Assembly (NCBI RefSeq): GCF_003285015.1
Contig: NZ_QMFB01000013.1
Coordinates: forward strand, 206,715 to 270,714
Source of the DNA: Paenibacillus contaminans
GTDB lineage: Bacteria > Bacillota > Bacilli > Paenibacillales > NBRC-103111
Length of the DNA: 64,000 nt
Direction of reading: 5' to 3'
Position 1 is the stretch's first letter. Every line of letters begins with the position of its first letter. The position numbers were made by a program, and so were the translations under genes. The notes under the pieces were generated by a model, which saw only the letters and a program-made list of their open reading frames with translations, was not told the origin of the DNA and did not search any database. Positions 1 to 8,900 of this stretch are shown in pieces.

Positions 1-1791
1 CAGCACAAGCTGATGCTGATTGCTCTCCGCGGCGCTGCTGCCGCCTACATAAATTTTCACGCCGTCATATTCCGCCGGGTCACCGGTTACAATGGGAAGC
101 GCTACTCCCGTCGACTTTTGGATGTATTCCACAAGTTTTTGCGCAAGTGCAGCCGGCGTGAGATAGTTCCAAGCCGGACTTGGATTCAACGATTCGTTCG
201 CATGCGCATCCATGACGACAACCGTTGCATTCCCCTGTCCGTTCTTCACAATCTCGAGGACGTCTTCGTTGTTATCGGTCGGCGTTGGCGTAGGAGTTGG
301 CGTCGACTGCGAATCGCTCGGCGATGGCGTCGGCGTCGCCGTTGATGGCGTATCGCTTGGCGACGGCGTCGGCGTTGCCGTCGTTTGAGAGCCGCCGTTA
401 TTCGACGATGGAGCCGTCGTCGGTGCTCCTTCCCCGTTCACCGCGTCCGGCTGCTTCTCGAAGGTCGAGCCTTTCCCCTTGGCGTTTATCAAGGCGGTTT
501 GAATCGTGCCTTGACCGGATGTCTTGAGCAGAGCATCCAGGACGATCTTACCGATCACCGTGTTTACCCCGATACGGAGTGTCGATCCATCGGCTCCCTC
601 AAGGAGCTGCAGAAGCCGAACGCTGCCGGAAGCAAGCTCGATCGCCGTTTGCGGAGAAGAAATATCCGCTTGCTCGAATGTCCCTTTTAATGTCAGCTTC
701 AGACCTTCCAATTGAGCGCCGGCGACCAGTATCTTCACGAAGCCTTGCCCCGTCAAGGCCGACTCTTCCAGCACCGCACTAGAGTTCACGTGAACAATTT
801 TTGCAAGCGTTGCTCCTTCGGCAACTACTCGAACGGTTCCATCCTTTTTCTCGATGAACATCTCGCCCAGGCTGCTGTCCAGCAGATGAATGCTTTCCGT
901 TCCGCCGCCCCGGATGGTTGTTTTTCCAAGCACCGTTACATTTTCGAGAAATGCATCGCCTTCCTTGATTCCTTCCGCCAGAAGCAAGCTTCCGTTAACT
1001 TTCATATTCCGGAGCGTTACATCGGCTGCAGCCACGACCACATCCCCATTAATAACGCGAACTCCCTGTACGGGGCCGAAAGTACCGGCTTCATTGAAAC
1101 TTACTGAACGAATCGCTTTCAGCGCTCTATCCAGCATGACGATCAGCTCTGCGCGCGTGATCAACGCTTCCGGACGGAAGCTGCCGTCTTCATAGCCTTC
1201 AATGATTTTAGCAGCCGCCACCGCTCCAATCGCTTCCTTGCTCCATCCCGGGAACGAGGCCAAATCTGTAAAACTTTGCGCAGAAGCTTGTTGCGTTTGA
1301 GCCTGCTCCAGCAGTCGATTGACGATTACTGCAGCTTCCTGCCTGGAAATCGGTTTGTCCGTCTGAATGCTGTTATCTTCAAAGCCTGCAATGTATTTCG
1401 CCTTAATAGCTTTGGCTGCATCCTCGTATTCCCAGTTCTCCTTCGATAAATCGTTGAAAGTAGACGCTGCTTGGTCGTTGAAACCGAACGAGCGGTTAAC
1501 GAGCGCCAAAACTTCACCGCGGCTAATGGCCCGATCCAGCCCTAAAGTGCCGTCCGGATACCCTTTGACGATACCGGATTTTGTCCATTCCTTTACCCAG
1601 CTTTCCGACCAGTGACCGGCCAGATCGGAAAAAGCAGCTGATTCAGCCCCTGATGCTCCTACAGCCTCCGAACTGTTTTTCTCCTCTCCCCATGCAGTAC
1701 CGTAAGCCGATCCGAATGTGGAAAGGACGAGACATAGCATCATAAAAATGAGAACCGCCTTGTTTGATTTTCTCTTCAAAACAAGAGACAT
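1..1791 (-). CDS. SLH-domain surface protein with DUF4838/GH67N-like domain (partial, runs off left edge)
   Basis: Open for 597 codons from an ATG with AAGGAGG nine bases upstream to the window edge, so the C-terminus is missing. Residues 1 to about 37 form a signal peptide. Three SLH modules follow (about 52-222), each with an ISRGE/ISRQEA/ITRAEL-type motif, so the protein should sit on the cell wall via pyruvylated polymer. Residues about 235-440 have short Val/Leu/Asn-rich repeats (such as LRNMKVNGSLLL) suggesting a beta-helix or polymer-forming fold. A Thr/Pro/Ser linker (TPTPSPSD repeats) leads to a segment with LVEYIQKSTG and LPIVTGD, which resembles the N-terminal domain of alpha-glucuronidase-like/DUF4838 glycosidases. 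The catalytic part would lie outside the window. It is separated from the kinase/regulator genes by a terminator and has its own promoter and cre site. Confidence 0.8.
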   Translation of the reverse strand, partial: MSLVLKRKSNKAVLIFMMLCLVLSTFGSAYGTAWGEEKNSSEAVGASGAESAAFSDLAGHWSESWVKEWTKSGIVKGYPDGTLGLDRAISRGEVLALVNRSFGFNDQAASTFNDLSKENWEYEDAAKAIKAKYIAGFEDNSIQTDKPISRQEAAVIVNRLLEQAQTQQASAQSFTDLASFPGWSKEAIGAVAAAKIIEGYEDGSFRPEALITRAELIVMLDRALKAIRSVSFNEAGTFGPVQGVRVINGDVVVAAADVTLRNMKVNGSLLLAEGIKEGDAFLENVTVLGKTTIRGGGTESIHLLDSSLGEMFIEKKDGTVRVVAEGATLAKIVHVNSSAVLEESALTGQGFVKILVAGAQLEGLKLTLKGTFEQADISSPQTAIELASGSVRLLQLLEGADGSTLRIGVNTVIGKIVLDALLKTSGQGTIQTALINAKGKGSTFEKQPDAVNGEGAPTTAPSSNNGGSQTTATPTPSPSDTPSTATPTPSPSDSQSTPTPTPTPTDNNEDVLEIVKNGQGNATVVVMDAHANESLNPSPAWNYLTPAALAQKLVEYIQKSTGVALPIVTGDPAEYDGVKIYVGGSSAAESNQHQLVL

Positions 1792-2043
1792 GACTTCCCT
1801 CCTTAAGCGTTATTGTAACGCTCACAGATTAAGATTTTTTTATTATCAATCTCGCAAAACCCTAACAAAATGGAAATATCAAACTTGCAAAGCCGCATCC
1901 CTTGTGATCGATGCCGAATGAACATGGCACTCCCTTTCTTCCCCATTTTCGAGGCGCCTTCAAGACGACAATCCGTTTCTGAGCGCTGCAGGTTACGCAA
2001 TCTTCGGCATCATCCAATTTTCCCTCCATTTCACAAATGGATA

Positions 2044-2057
2044 TGTAATCGCTTTCA
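2044..2057 (-). promoter_or_regulatory. cre-like CcpA site in leader of SLH gene
   Basis: The minus strand reads TGAAAGCGATTACA, which fits the cre consensus TGWAARCGYTTNCW at 13 of 14 positions. It lies about 17-30 bases downstream of the TATAAT at 2074-2079, the usual place for CcpA road-block repression. This suggests catabolite repression of the SLH enzyme gene. Confidence 0.55.
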
Positions 2058-2180
2058 ATCAGGAACAATTTTAATTATAAAAAAAACGAAGAGACAGTAA
2101 TATGCAGCATTTTAAGATTTCATAGCTCATTATTAATTTCTGACATTGCGAGTACGTACAGTCCAATGCTTTGTTAAACA

Positions 2181-2277
2181 AGGATAAACGGCTTCGCCGT
2201 CCTTTAAGGACTGGCGCGTTTACCGGTGAAATATCATGCTTAAGTATGTGAGACATATAAATTCTGGCTGATATTTA
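2181..2277 (+). repeat. R1 dispersed structured repeat, copy 1 (short form)
   Basis: Begins AAGGATAAACGGC and ends CTGATATTTAA. The first half can fold as a three-way junction: GGATAAACG pairs with CGTTTACC (bulged A), enclosing GGC-TTC-GCC and GTCC-TTTA-GGAC hairpins. The second half has AAATATCA pairing with TGATATTT. The right end runs directly into the T-tract of the terminator of the response regulator gene. Confidence 0.75.
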
Positions 2278-2307
2278 AAAAAAGTTACCCTAAGAAATCA
2301 GGGCAAC
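2275..2307 (-). terminator. Rho-independent terminator of response regulator gene
   Basis: Read on the minus strand, GTTGCCCT pairs with AGGGTAAC (8 bp, one G-U) around an 8-base loop, followed by seven T. It lies about 90 bases beyond the stop codon at 2400. Confidence 0.85.
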
Positions 2308-2399
2308 CTTAAAACGAAAGGTTATTTTACAGTTATCAAAAATATTTAACGCATTCAATTACAAATTACCTTTCATCAACCGTGCACTGGAATAAACAG

Positions 2400-3452
2400 C
2401 TACCGGATCCCCAACTGCTTGCGGTAATCGGAGGGCGAATGCCCGACGATACGTTTGAACACGCGGACGAAGTAGGAATACTCCGTATATCCGACCGCTC
2501 CGGCCACCTCATATACTTTAAAGTCCGGATCGCCGAGAATGTCTCTCGCTTTATTGATGCGCAGCTCCGTTACGTACTCCACGAACGTTTTGCCCATCTC
2601 TTCCTTAAACAAGCGGCTGAGATACGGATGCGACAGCCCGATCAGTTCGGCGGCGTCGAATAAAGACAAATGCGGATTCGCGTACTCGGCCTCGATATAG
2701 GTCAGCGCTTTTTCGACAACATGGCTCTTTCGCCAATTTCGCTGTGTCAGCAACTCGTTCATAATGCCGAGCAAATGCTCACGGATCAGCTCGGCATCGC
2801 GCCGCGCATCGCTAGTGAAGTCCAGCGGATGGAAAGCCGTGTCCGGCAGCTGCGCGCTGTAATGCTCCCGGATAAACTCGTTCAGGACGTAGATGATGAG
2901 ATGAAAAAACTCGTACGCATCCTCGGCTTCCTTCTCGTGCTTGAGCCATTCGGATGACAAAACGGACCATTCCGCATCGAATTTCGCCTTTTCCACGAGC
3001 CAAATGGATTCTGCAAGCCGCTTCAAGTTGTCGCGCCATGCCTCGACCCAGACGAACCGTCGGGGCAGCTTCTCTCGCTTCTGCTCGATTTTGCGTGTAA
3101 GCTGCTGCATGACACGCTCCAGCTCCTCCGGCTGAACCGGCTTCAGCAAATAATCGTGAACGCCTTGGCGCAGCCCTTCCCGCACATAGTCGAACTCGTT
3201 GTAGCCCGAGAAAAGCACGATTTCGAGCCCGGGCAAGAGTCGCCTCGCCTCGTCGGACAGCTGCAGCCCGTTCATGTACGGCATGCGGATGTCGGTCATC
3301 AGAACATGGGGATTAAGCTCTTGAAGCATGCGCAGCCCCTCTTGCCCGTCCTTCGCTTCCCCCGCTATTTCGTAGCCTCCGATTTCCTCGATCATTTTGC
3401 ATATGCTTTGTCTGATCCAACGCTCGTCTTCCACTACCAGCACTTGCAGCAT
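2400..3452 (-). CDS. AraC-type response regulator (YesN-like), locus A
   Basis: 350 residues. An N-terminal receiver domain has the acidic pair at 8-9, phospho-acceptor Asp54 in MTDIRMP and Lys104 in LLKPV. The C-terminal AraC double helix-turn-helix occupies about 245-346 (AAELIGLSHPYLSRLFKEE; VAGAVGYTEYSYFVRVFK). It is shorter than the usual 500-residue YesN type, with a reduced middle section. It starts three bases after the kinase stop and uses AAGGCGG inside the kinase end as ribosome binding site, so the pair is co-translated. It probably binds the 36-bp motif found upstream of the kinase and of the binding-protein gene at 17142; that link is inference. Confidence 0.93.
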   Translation of the reverse strand: MLQVLVVEDERWIRQSICKMIEEIGGYEIAGEAKDGQEGLRMLQELNPHVLMTDIRMPYMNGLQLSDEARRLLPGLEIVLFSGYNEFDYVREGLRQGVHDYLLKPVQPEELERVMQQLTRKIEQKREKLPRRFVWVEAWRDNLKRLAESIWLVEKAKFDAEWSVLSSEWLKHEKEAEDAYEFFHLIIYVLNEFIREHYSAQLPDTAFHPLDFTSDARRDAELIREHLLGIMNELLTQRNWRKSHVVEKALTYIEAEYANPHLSLFDAAELIGLSHPYLSRLFKEEMGKTFVEYVTELRINKARDILGDPDFKVYEVAGAVGYTEYSYFVRVFKRIVGHSPSDYRKQLGIR

Positions 3453-3455
3453 CGA

Positions 3456-5246
3456 CTACACCGCCTTATTGTCGCCTGGCACCAAAACACGGATGACCGT
3501 GCCGCCGGCGTCCGATTTTTCGATCCATAAGCCGTACGGTTCCCCGTAAACAAGCCGTAATCTTTTATGAACGTTGTATAAGCCGATGCTCCCCGTTATG
3601 GCCAGCTGATCGTCCTCGACAAGCTTGTTGTCGGTCAGACCCTGGAACAACAAGTTGAATCGATCGCTCACCTCGGGCGGCATGCCCCTTCCCTTGTCGA
3701 TCACGCGAATTTCGTAGCCGTCAGCGGTCGCTCCTCCTTCAATGCCTACATAGTCCGGGCGCAAATCGTAATCCTGGTATCCGTGAATAAGAGCGTTCTC
3801 GACAAGCGGCTGGAGCATCAGTTTCACGCATGGAATTTCTTTTAGACGCGCTTCACGGTCGACATCGATCTCCGTTCGAAGCTCTTCAAACCGTTCGTTC
3901 TGGATTTCCAAATACGTGCGAATATAGCGGATCTCGTTCCACAAGGAGACGATCTGATTGTCGCTATCCATGCTGTAGCGGAAAATATCCGCCAGATTGG
4001 CTACCATTTTGCTTATCGGCTGTACGCCGGCCAGTATCGCGAAAGAGTGAATCATCCCGAGCGTGTTGTACAAAAAATGGGGGTTGATCTGCGACTGAAG
4101 CGCGATAAGCATCGATTCCTTATGGCGCACCTGCATCTCCTTCGCCTTCAGCTGGGACGTATGCTCCACATGGATCAGCCTGCGGTATTCGTCCATCATC
4201 GTATTAAAGCTGCGGTACAAAATGCCGATTTCGTCCTTCGCTTTTACGGGGGCCCGCACGTCCAGATTGCCGCTTTCGGCGCGCTTCATCAGCTTCTGGA
4301 TAAGCGAAAGCGATTTGATCAAATGGTAGGTGAAGCTTCCCAGCAGCAGCAAGACGACAACCGCGATACAGAAAAAAATAACGAACGCCGTCGTTCTCAA
4401 TTTCACCAAATCGGCTGTCAGATGCTTCATGGGCACCTCGAACATGAGGGTCCAATTCGTCAAGTCGGAGGTCCGGTAGCTGACCATGCTTCTTTCTTGT
4501 CCGCTGCCTTGCATCCTGTAGCCTTCTTTCCCTTCAACACCGCTCCATATCGCTTTATCCGCTATCGTTCCGATAAGCTCATTATCCGGATGATAAATAT
4601 ATTGACCGAGATTGTTCACCAAATAAGCTTGGCCGACATTCTCGAGCTTAAGACCGCTGAGGATTTCGGCGAATTTATTCAGCTTCAGATCGACGATCAG
4701 AATGCCTCTGCTCGACGGCTGCAGCGGGTCGTAAATGATTTTGTAGGCGGTAATCACGGGGATCGTACCGATCCTGTTCACGCCCTCGATCGTAAAATCG
4801 GTCGTCGGATCCTTCAGATTGAGCATGTCCAAATACCGCTGGTGCCGGGTGTCCAAGGCGTATTCCTGCGTGCTTAAGTGGAGATTTTCATTCATAATCA
4901 GCGTAAATTTATAAATATCGTTGCGGCTGGAATACAGGTTCCGGTACAGCTCGCTGCGAATCCGCTTTTGCAGATCGTATTGTCCTAAGTAGTCATCGGG
5001 CTTCAGATGAAGGAAGTCCTGTATCGAAGGATTCAACAGGAACGGAACCGTAAGTCTGTCCATATCCGACATATAGGAATTTATATAATTGTTGGTTTGC
5101 TCCAGCAGCAGACGGCTGTAATAGGCCGCGTTGTCCTCGATCGTCTTTGCGGTGCGGCTGTACCACAAATACCCGAGCAGCATGAACGGCAGGAACAAGC
5201 TGATGATGATGATGATCGTAAGCTTTCGTTTTAGCGAGAACCTCAT
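3456..5246 (-). CDS. Sensor histidine kinase (YesM-like), locus A
   Basis: 596 residues. Membrane segments at about 9-29 and 286-306 flank an extracellular Cache-like sensor region. A HAMP linker (about 308-360) precedes the His_kinase domain with LQSQINPHFLYNTLG (His390), the N box VENALIHGY (about 483-490), DKGRGMP (517-523) and GSIGLYNVHKRL. It should autophosphorylate on His390 in response to an outside sugar signal and pass phosphate to the regulator encoded next. The pair lies downstream of the giant lyase rather than upstream of the binding protein, and has its own promoter, because a strong terminator (5852-5896) separates it from the lyase gene. Confidence 0.93.
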   Translation of the reverse strand: MRFSLKRKLTIIIIISLFLPFMLLGYLWYSRTAKTIEDNAAYYSRLLLEQTNNYINSYMSDMDRLTVPFLLNPSIQDFLHLKPDDYLGQYDLQKRIRSELYRNLYSSRNDIYKFTLIMNENLHLSTQEYALDTRHQRYLDMLNLKDPTTDFTIEGVNRIGTIPVITAYKIIYDPLQPSSRGILIVDLKLNKFAEILSGLKLENVGQAYLVNNLGQYIYHPDNELIGTIADKAIWSGVEGKEGYRMQGSGQERSMVSYRTSDLTNWTLMFEVPMKHLTADLVKLRTTAFVIFFCIAVVVLLLLGSFTYHLIKSLSLIQKLMKRAESGNLDVRAPVKAKDEIGILYRSFNTMMDEYRRLIHVEHTSQLKAKEMQVRHKESMLIALQSQINPHFLYNTLGMIHSFAILAGVQPISKMVANLADIFRYSMDSDNQIVSLWNEIRYIRTYLEIQNERFEELRTEIDVDREARLKEIPCVKLMLQPLVENALIHGYQDYDLRPDYVGIEGGATADGYEIRVIDKGRGMPPEVSDRFNLLFQGLTDNKLVEDDQLAITGSIGLYNVHKRLRLVYGEPYGLWIEKSDAGGTVIRVLVPGDNKAV

Positions 5247-5276
5247 GTCGCACGCCCCATTCCGTGTTCAATCGCA

Positions 5277-5296
5277 GCATGTTTCCGCTTACATTT
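5277..5296 (-). promoter_or_regulatory. cre-like site upstream of kinase gene, identical to one at 17120
   Basis: The minus strand contains ATGTAAGCGGAAACA, which satisfies the loose CcpA consensus WTGNAANCGNWNNCW. The surrounding 20 bases are identical to 17120-17139 at the start of the locus A binding-protein gene. Both genes may therefore share catabolite control. Confidence 0.45.
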
Positions 5297-5363
5297 ACAA
5301 AGGCTTTAAGAGCCGAACATAATGCCGACAAGTAGATTCTAGCAAGGAGGAGGGCGCTTATAT

Positions 5364-5399
5364 ATGAAAAAATTTAACTTTTCATATCCTTTTTTAACT
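5364..5399 (-). promoter_or_regulatory. Operator upstream of kinase/regulator operon (36-bp motif, copy 1)
   Basis: The dyad ATGAAAAAATTTAACTTTTCAT is followed on the plus strand by TTTTTAACT at 5391-5399. It matches 27 of 36 positions of 17364-17399 without gaps. Distance to the kinase start is about 120 bases. Candidate binding site of the locus A AraC-type regulator, giving autoregulation. Confidence 0.6.
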
Positions 5400-5689
5400 T
5401 CCGTTCACTGCCGGCCCCTTAGGATCAACTACAATCAACTGCAAGCCGGCACCGCATTGCGGCAGGTTACCTTCATCAAAACATATCGCGTTTGAAGCGG
5501 CAAGTCCTTTTTAGCGTTTAACGATACTGAGTTTTCAACGCCCTCTGCTTAGCTAAACCTACTCTTAATTTGGGGATTTGCCGTTCACCGTTCAAATGTA
5601 GATAAAAACAGCCATTGTCTTCCAATCACAACTTCAGCATGAAAATCATCTCACATTTACCGCAGCTCCTGCTGCATGACTGACGACGA

Positions 5690-5770
5690 ATCTTCTATAT
5701 GAAAATTCATACAGAATTTATCTTTTAGCATTCATTTCGGCAATTCTATGCGAAAAATCGTACAGATTTA
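5690..5770 (+). repeat. 51-bp-periodic hairpin array, site 1 (two units)
   Basis: TATATGAAAATTCATA at 5696 and TATGCGAAAAATCGTA at 5747 are exactly 51 bases apart. Each is a small hairpin with complementary arms around a GAAAA-type loop. Same class as the arrays at 32.8, 42.6, 63.5 and 63.7 kb. Confidence 0.7.
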
Positions 5771-5774
5771 ATAC

Positions 5775-5850
5775 AGGCACTTCGCCGTCCTTATGGAGGA
5801 GCGCGTTTACCGTTGAAATGTAAGCACTTAATAGGTCAAACATAAAATTT
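5775..5850 (+). repeat. R1 dispersed repeat, copy 2 (degenerate)
   Basis: Retains CTTCGCCGTCCTTATGGAGGA, GCGCGTTTACCG and GAAATGTAAGCACTTA, then meets the T-tract of the lyase terminator. The left part of the outer stem is eroded. Confidence 0.6.
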
Positions 5851-5851
5851 C

Positions 5852-5896
5852 AAAAAAAAGACTGTCCCGAGCCATATTCATGGCTTCGGGACAGCC
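5852..5896 (-). terminator. Rho-independent terminator of giant lyase gene
   Basis: On the minus strand GGCTGTCCCGAAGCCAT pairs with ATGGCTCGGGACAGTC around a short loop and is followed by eight T. It closes the importer/lyase transcript 75 bases after the stop at 5972. Confidence 0.9.
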
Positions 5897-5971
5897 CTAG
5901 GTTAAAGACAGCGACCCAGCTCCGCGCTGCGAATCCTTCCTTTGCGAGGCGTCAGCTGTATATAAGCTGAA

Positions 5972-8900
5972 TTATTCCGCCCCGCCTGAAGCCTTGCTTC
6001 TCAACAAGTTGTAAATCGCTTGCGCGGCTTCCGCCCTGTTGGTCAGCCCTTGCGGAACGAAGCGATTGTCGCCTCTGCCGCCGATCAGCTCGAGAGCCGC
6101 AGCCGCATCCAATGCCTCCTGCGCCCATACGCTTGTTTGGCCGCGATCGGCGAACCCGCTCGTGCCGGCCGGAGACGGTTTGCCATGTTTTAATCCGTAA
6201 GCGCGGACGAGCATGACGACCATCTCTTCGCGGGTAATGCTCCGTTCCGGCGCGAAGGTCGCGTCGCCGCTACCGTCGACAAGCCCCGCAGCCGCAGCGG
6301 CGGATACGATTCCCGCATACCATGCCGCCGGGTCCACGTCGGCGAAACGCTCCCCTTCCTTCGCTTCCAGCCCAAGCATGCGGACGAGCATAGCCGTAAA
6401 CTCCGCACGTGTCACATCGCGGGACGGCTCATAGTTTGACGGGCTTACTCCGTCAACCATATGCGCGGCCGCCATTTCCTTCAGCATGCGGAAAGCCCAG
6501 TGATCCGGCGCGACATCGTCGAACGATTTGTCGAACGCCAGCACGACCACTTTACCCGGACGAGGAAGCTGCGCCTCGATTTGGCCGCCCTTAATGGTGC
6601 CGCCCAAATATTCCAGTTCCCCATTCTCTCCAATCATGTAGACGCCGAGCAATCCGGCATCCGCCTGCGGATCGAACGTGATGCTGACCGTAACCGGCGA
6701 TGTGAACGCCTCTCCTTCAAGCCCTGTAAGCAATTGAAAATCATACACCTTGCTGGCCGGAGTCAATACGGCCTGGGCTTGCTCGCCGGCCGCGGCGATC
6801 GCCAGCTCCTCGGCTTCGCCCCAGACTACGGTCAAGGATAGTTGGAGCGCCTGATCGCCGCCTGTTCCTGAAGACTCCAAACGCTGTAAAATGCGCTTGA
6901 TCGCATCCTTCGAAAGCTTCACCGAAGCATCGCCTTGAATCAAGGTCAATTGCTCCGCATCGGTCAAAGCATTCCGCTTTACGGATACTTCCGGCTTCCC
7001 TTCTTCCAGAACGATCGTAATATTTCCGTTCTCATCGGGCTGCCCGCCGTTCTGCCCCGAATTAGGCGACGAGCTTCCTCCCGAATTTCCGGAATTTTCG
7101 GGAACTTCCGGGACGACCGGCGATGCGACGATTACCTTCGCATTCGCCGTTTTACCGTCCAGCGATACCGTTATGCTCGCCTCGCCGGGACGCAGCGCGG
7201 TCACCTTGCCGCCTGCGCTAACGCTCGCCACTTCCGGCCTGCTGCTCTCGAACAGGACGTCCGCCGTCGCATCCCTTTCCGCTCCATCGCTGTAAGCGGC
7301 AGTTGCGCTCAACTGTGCGGCCGCTCCGATGTTCATCGAAGCAGGCGCGCCATCAAGCCGGATGCTTAGCAGCTCGTTCCCCGGATTCGCCGCCTCGATC
7401 GTAACGGCCAGCTCGGTGCTGAACGACAAGCCTTGCCATGCTGCCTGCACCGTAATCGTCGCTTCGCCTGCGCTATGCGCGGTGACGACGCCGTTTGCTG
7501 AAACGGAGGCAAGATCCGTGCGGTCGCTTGCGAATGTGAAGTCGGCTCCCGTCAAATCGGCAGCGCTTCCGTCCAGCCTTTTGCCGGAGACGGCGATTTG
7601 GCCGGTTTCCCCGACGATGAGCTTCGCTTTATTCAGCGAGGCTGCGATTCCCGCCGGCGCCTGTTTCTCGAAGGACAACGGAATGCGGAACGCAGCTCCA
7701 GCCGCAAGATTGTAGACGAATCCTGCGCTGAAATCATCGTCGTCTTGATAACTGCGGATCAATGTGGTATCTCCTATATCGAGCGAATATTGCCCGTCTC
7801 CGAGGTCCGTAACGCCTTTAATCGTATAGACCGCGTTGCGGAGATCGTCATTTTCCACGTAGATCATCCGATTTACCAAATCGCTAGCGGGATGTCCCTG
7901 CAAATCCATATTGACGATAATTTCATTGTTTACTTGCAAAAGTTTCGTAAAGTCAGCGACCGTGCCGGAAAGGCTGCCGAAATCTTCATCGATTTCCGGC
8001 GTTCCAGCCAAGCCCAGTACCGTGCCGTCATTGACGTAGCCGTATACGCGCTGCCCGTTCATTTCGGAATAGACCCCGAAGCTTCCTTTAAACTGCAGCT
8101 TATCGTCAATCGTATACGTCGTATCGGAATCCAGTGCGCTAACGATATAGTCCACACGGCCGTTCTCCAAAGTAACCTTCACCGCTCTGACGTCCATATC
8201 GCTTGCAACGGCTCCGCCCGCTTTCACCACGGCACTCTCGATCGAGCTGACGAACCTTGCGTCCTTATACGGCTCGATGACCGACGTAAACGTGCTCTCC
8301 AAATTCGTCCCCGTCCGCTTGGCGATCATATATTTCAGACTTTCCGGATTGCCGATCTCGGTCCGCGAAGGAACGCCGTCTGCAAGCGCCACCTCATCGT
8401 TATCGTTCAGCATCGTCAACCGAAGGTGAATGTCTTCAGGCTGTGAGAGTACCTCCCACGTGTCCTCGACGGCCCAATCGACGCTGAATGGCGAAGACGG
8501 GGCTTCGTCCCGTTCGACGTTTTTCAAATAATGAAATCCCGATCCGGTATACTCGGATCCTGTTCCGTGCTCATCCGAAGGCCGCTGGCCGTACTCGACA
8601 TTCGGTCCCTCATAAGTGCCCGTCAATTGCGGCGTCATCGTCAGTCCTTCGACCGTCACGTCGCCTTCCGCGCCATGGAAGCTGAAATGATGCTCGCTTC
8701 CCCCTTTGACCCTGAAGAAATCGACGACATACGAATTGTCGCGATCGACGCGAATCATCGCCGATGTCCGTTTGTACAGCTCCGTCTGCGGGTATACCTC
8801 GGGTCCTTCCACATCGATAAGCTTCACGATCGAGCGGTCGTCGAACTGCTTCGGCTGGCCTACCCACTGCTGGCTCTGTTTCGTTCCGTCAACTACGACC

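Larger units (their letters stand above)
1792..2399. other. Gene-free region upstream of the SLH gene
   Basis: Holds, from right to left, the terminator of the response regulator gene, one copy of repeat R1 (2181-2277), a candidate minus-strand promoter with TATAAT at 2074-2079, a cre-like site at 2044-2057, and about 250 bases of transcribed leader. Short frames in the leader (a 55-residue Cys-containing frame at 1862-2029 and a frame ending at the SLH ribosome binding site) have no convincing start signals. I do not recognise a riboswitch. Confidence 0.5.
5247..5971. other. Gene-free region between locus A lyase and kinase
   Basis: Contains a cre-like site (5279-5294), the 36-bp operator (5364-5399), a 51-bp-periodic hairpin pair (5690-5770), a degenerate R1 copy (5775-5850) and the lyase terminator (5852-5896). 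The stretch at 5400-5690 shows no feature I can support. Confidence 0.6.

Noticed and set aside
1862..2029. 55-codon Cys-containing frame in the SLH gene leader
   Set aside because: The Cys pattern is suggestive, but the start lacks a ribosome binding site and no family is recognisable.
1792..2070. Riboswitch in the long leader of the SLH gene
   Set aside because: I checked for cyclic-di-GMP-type and other familiar conserved cores and saw none; only a cre-like site is supported.
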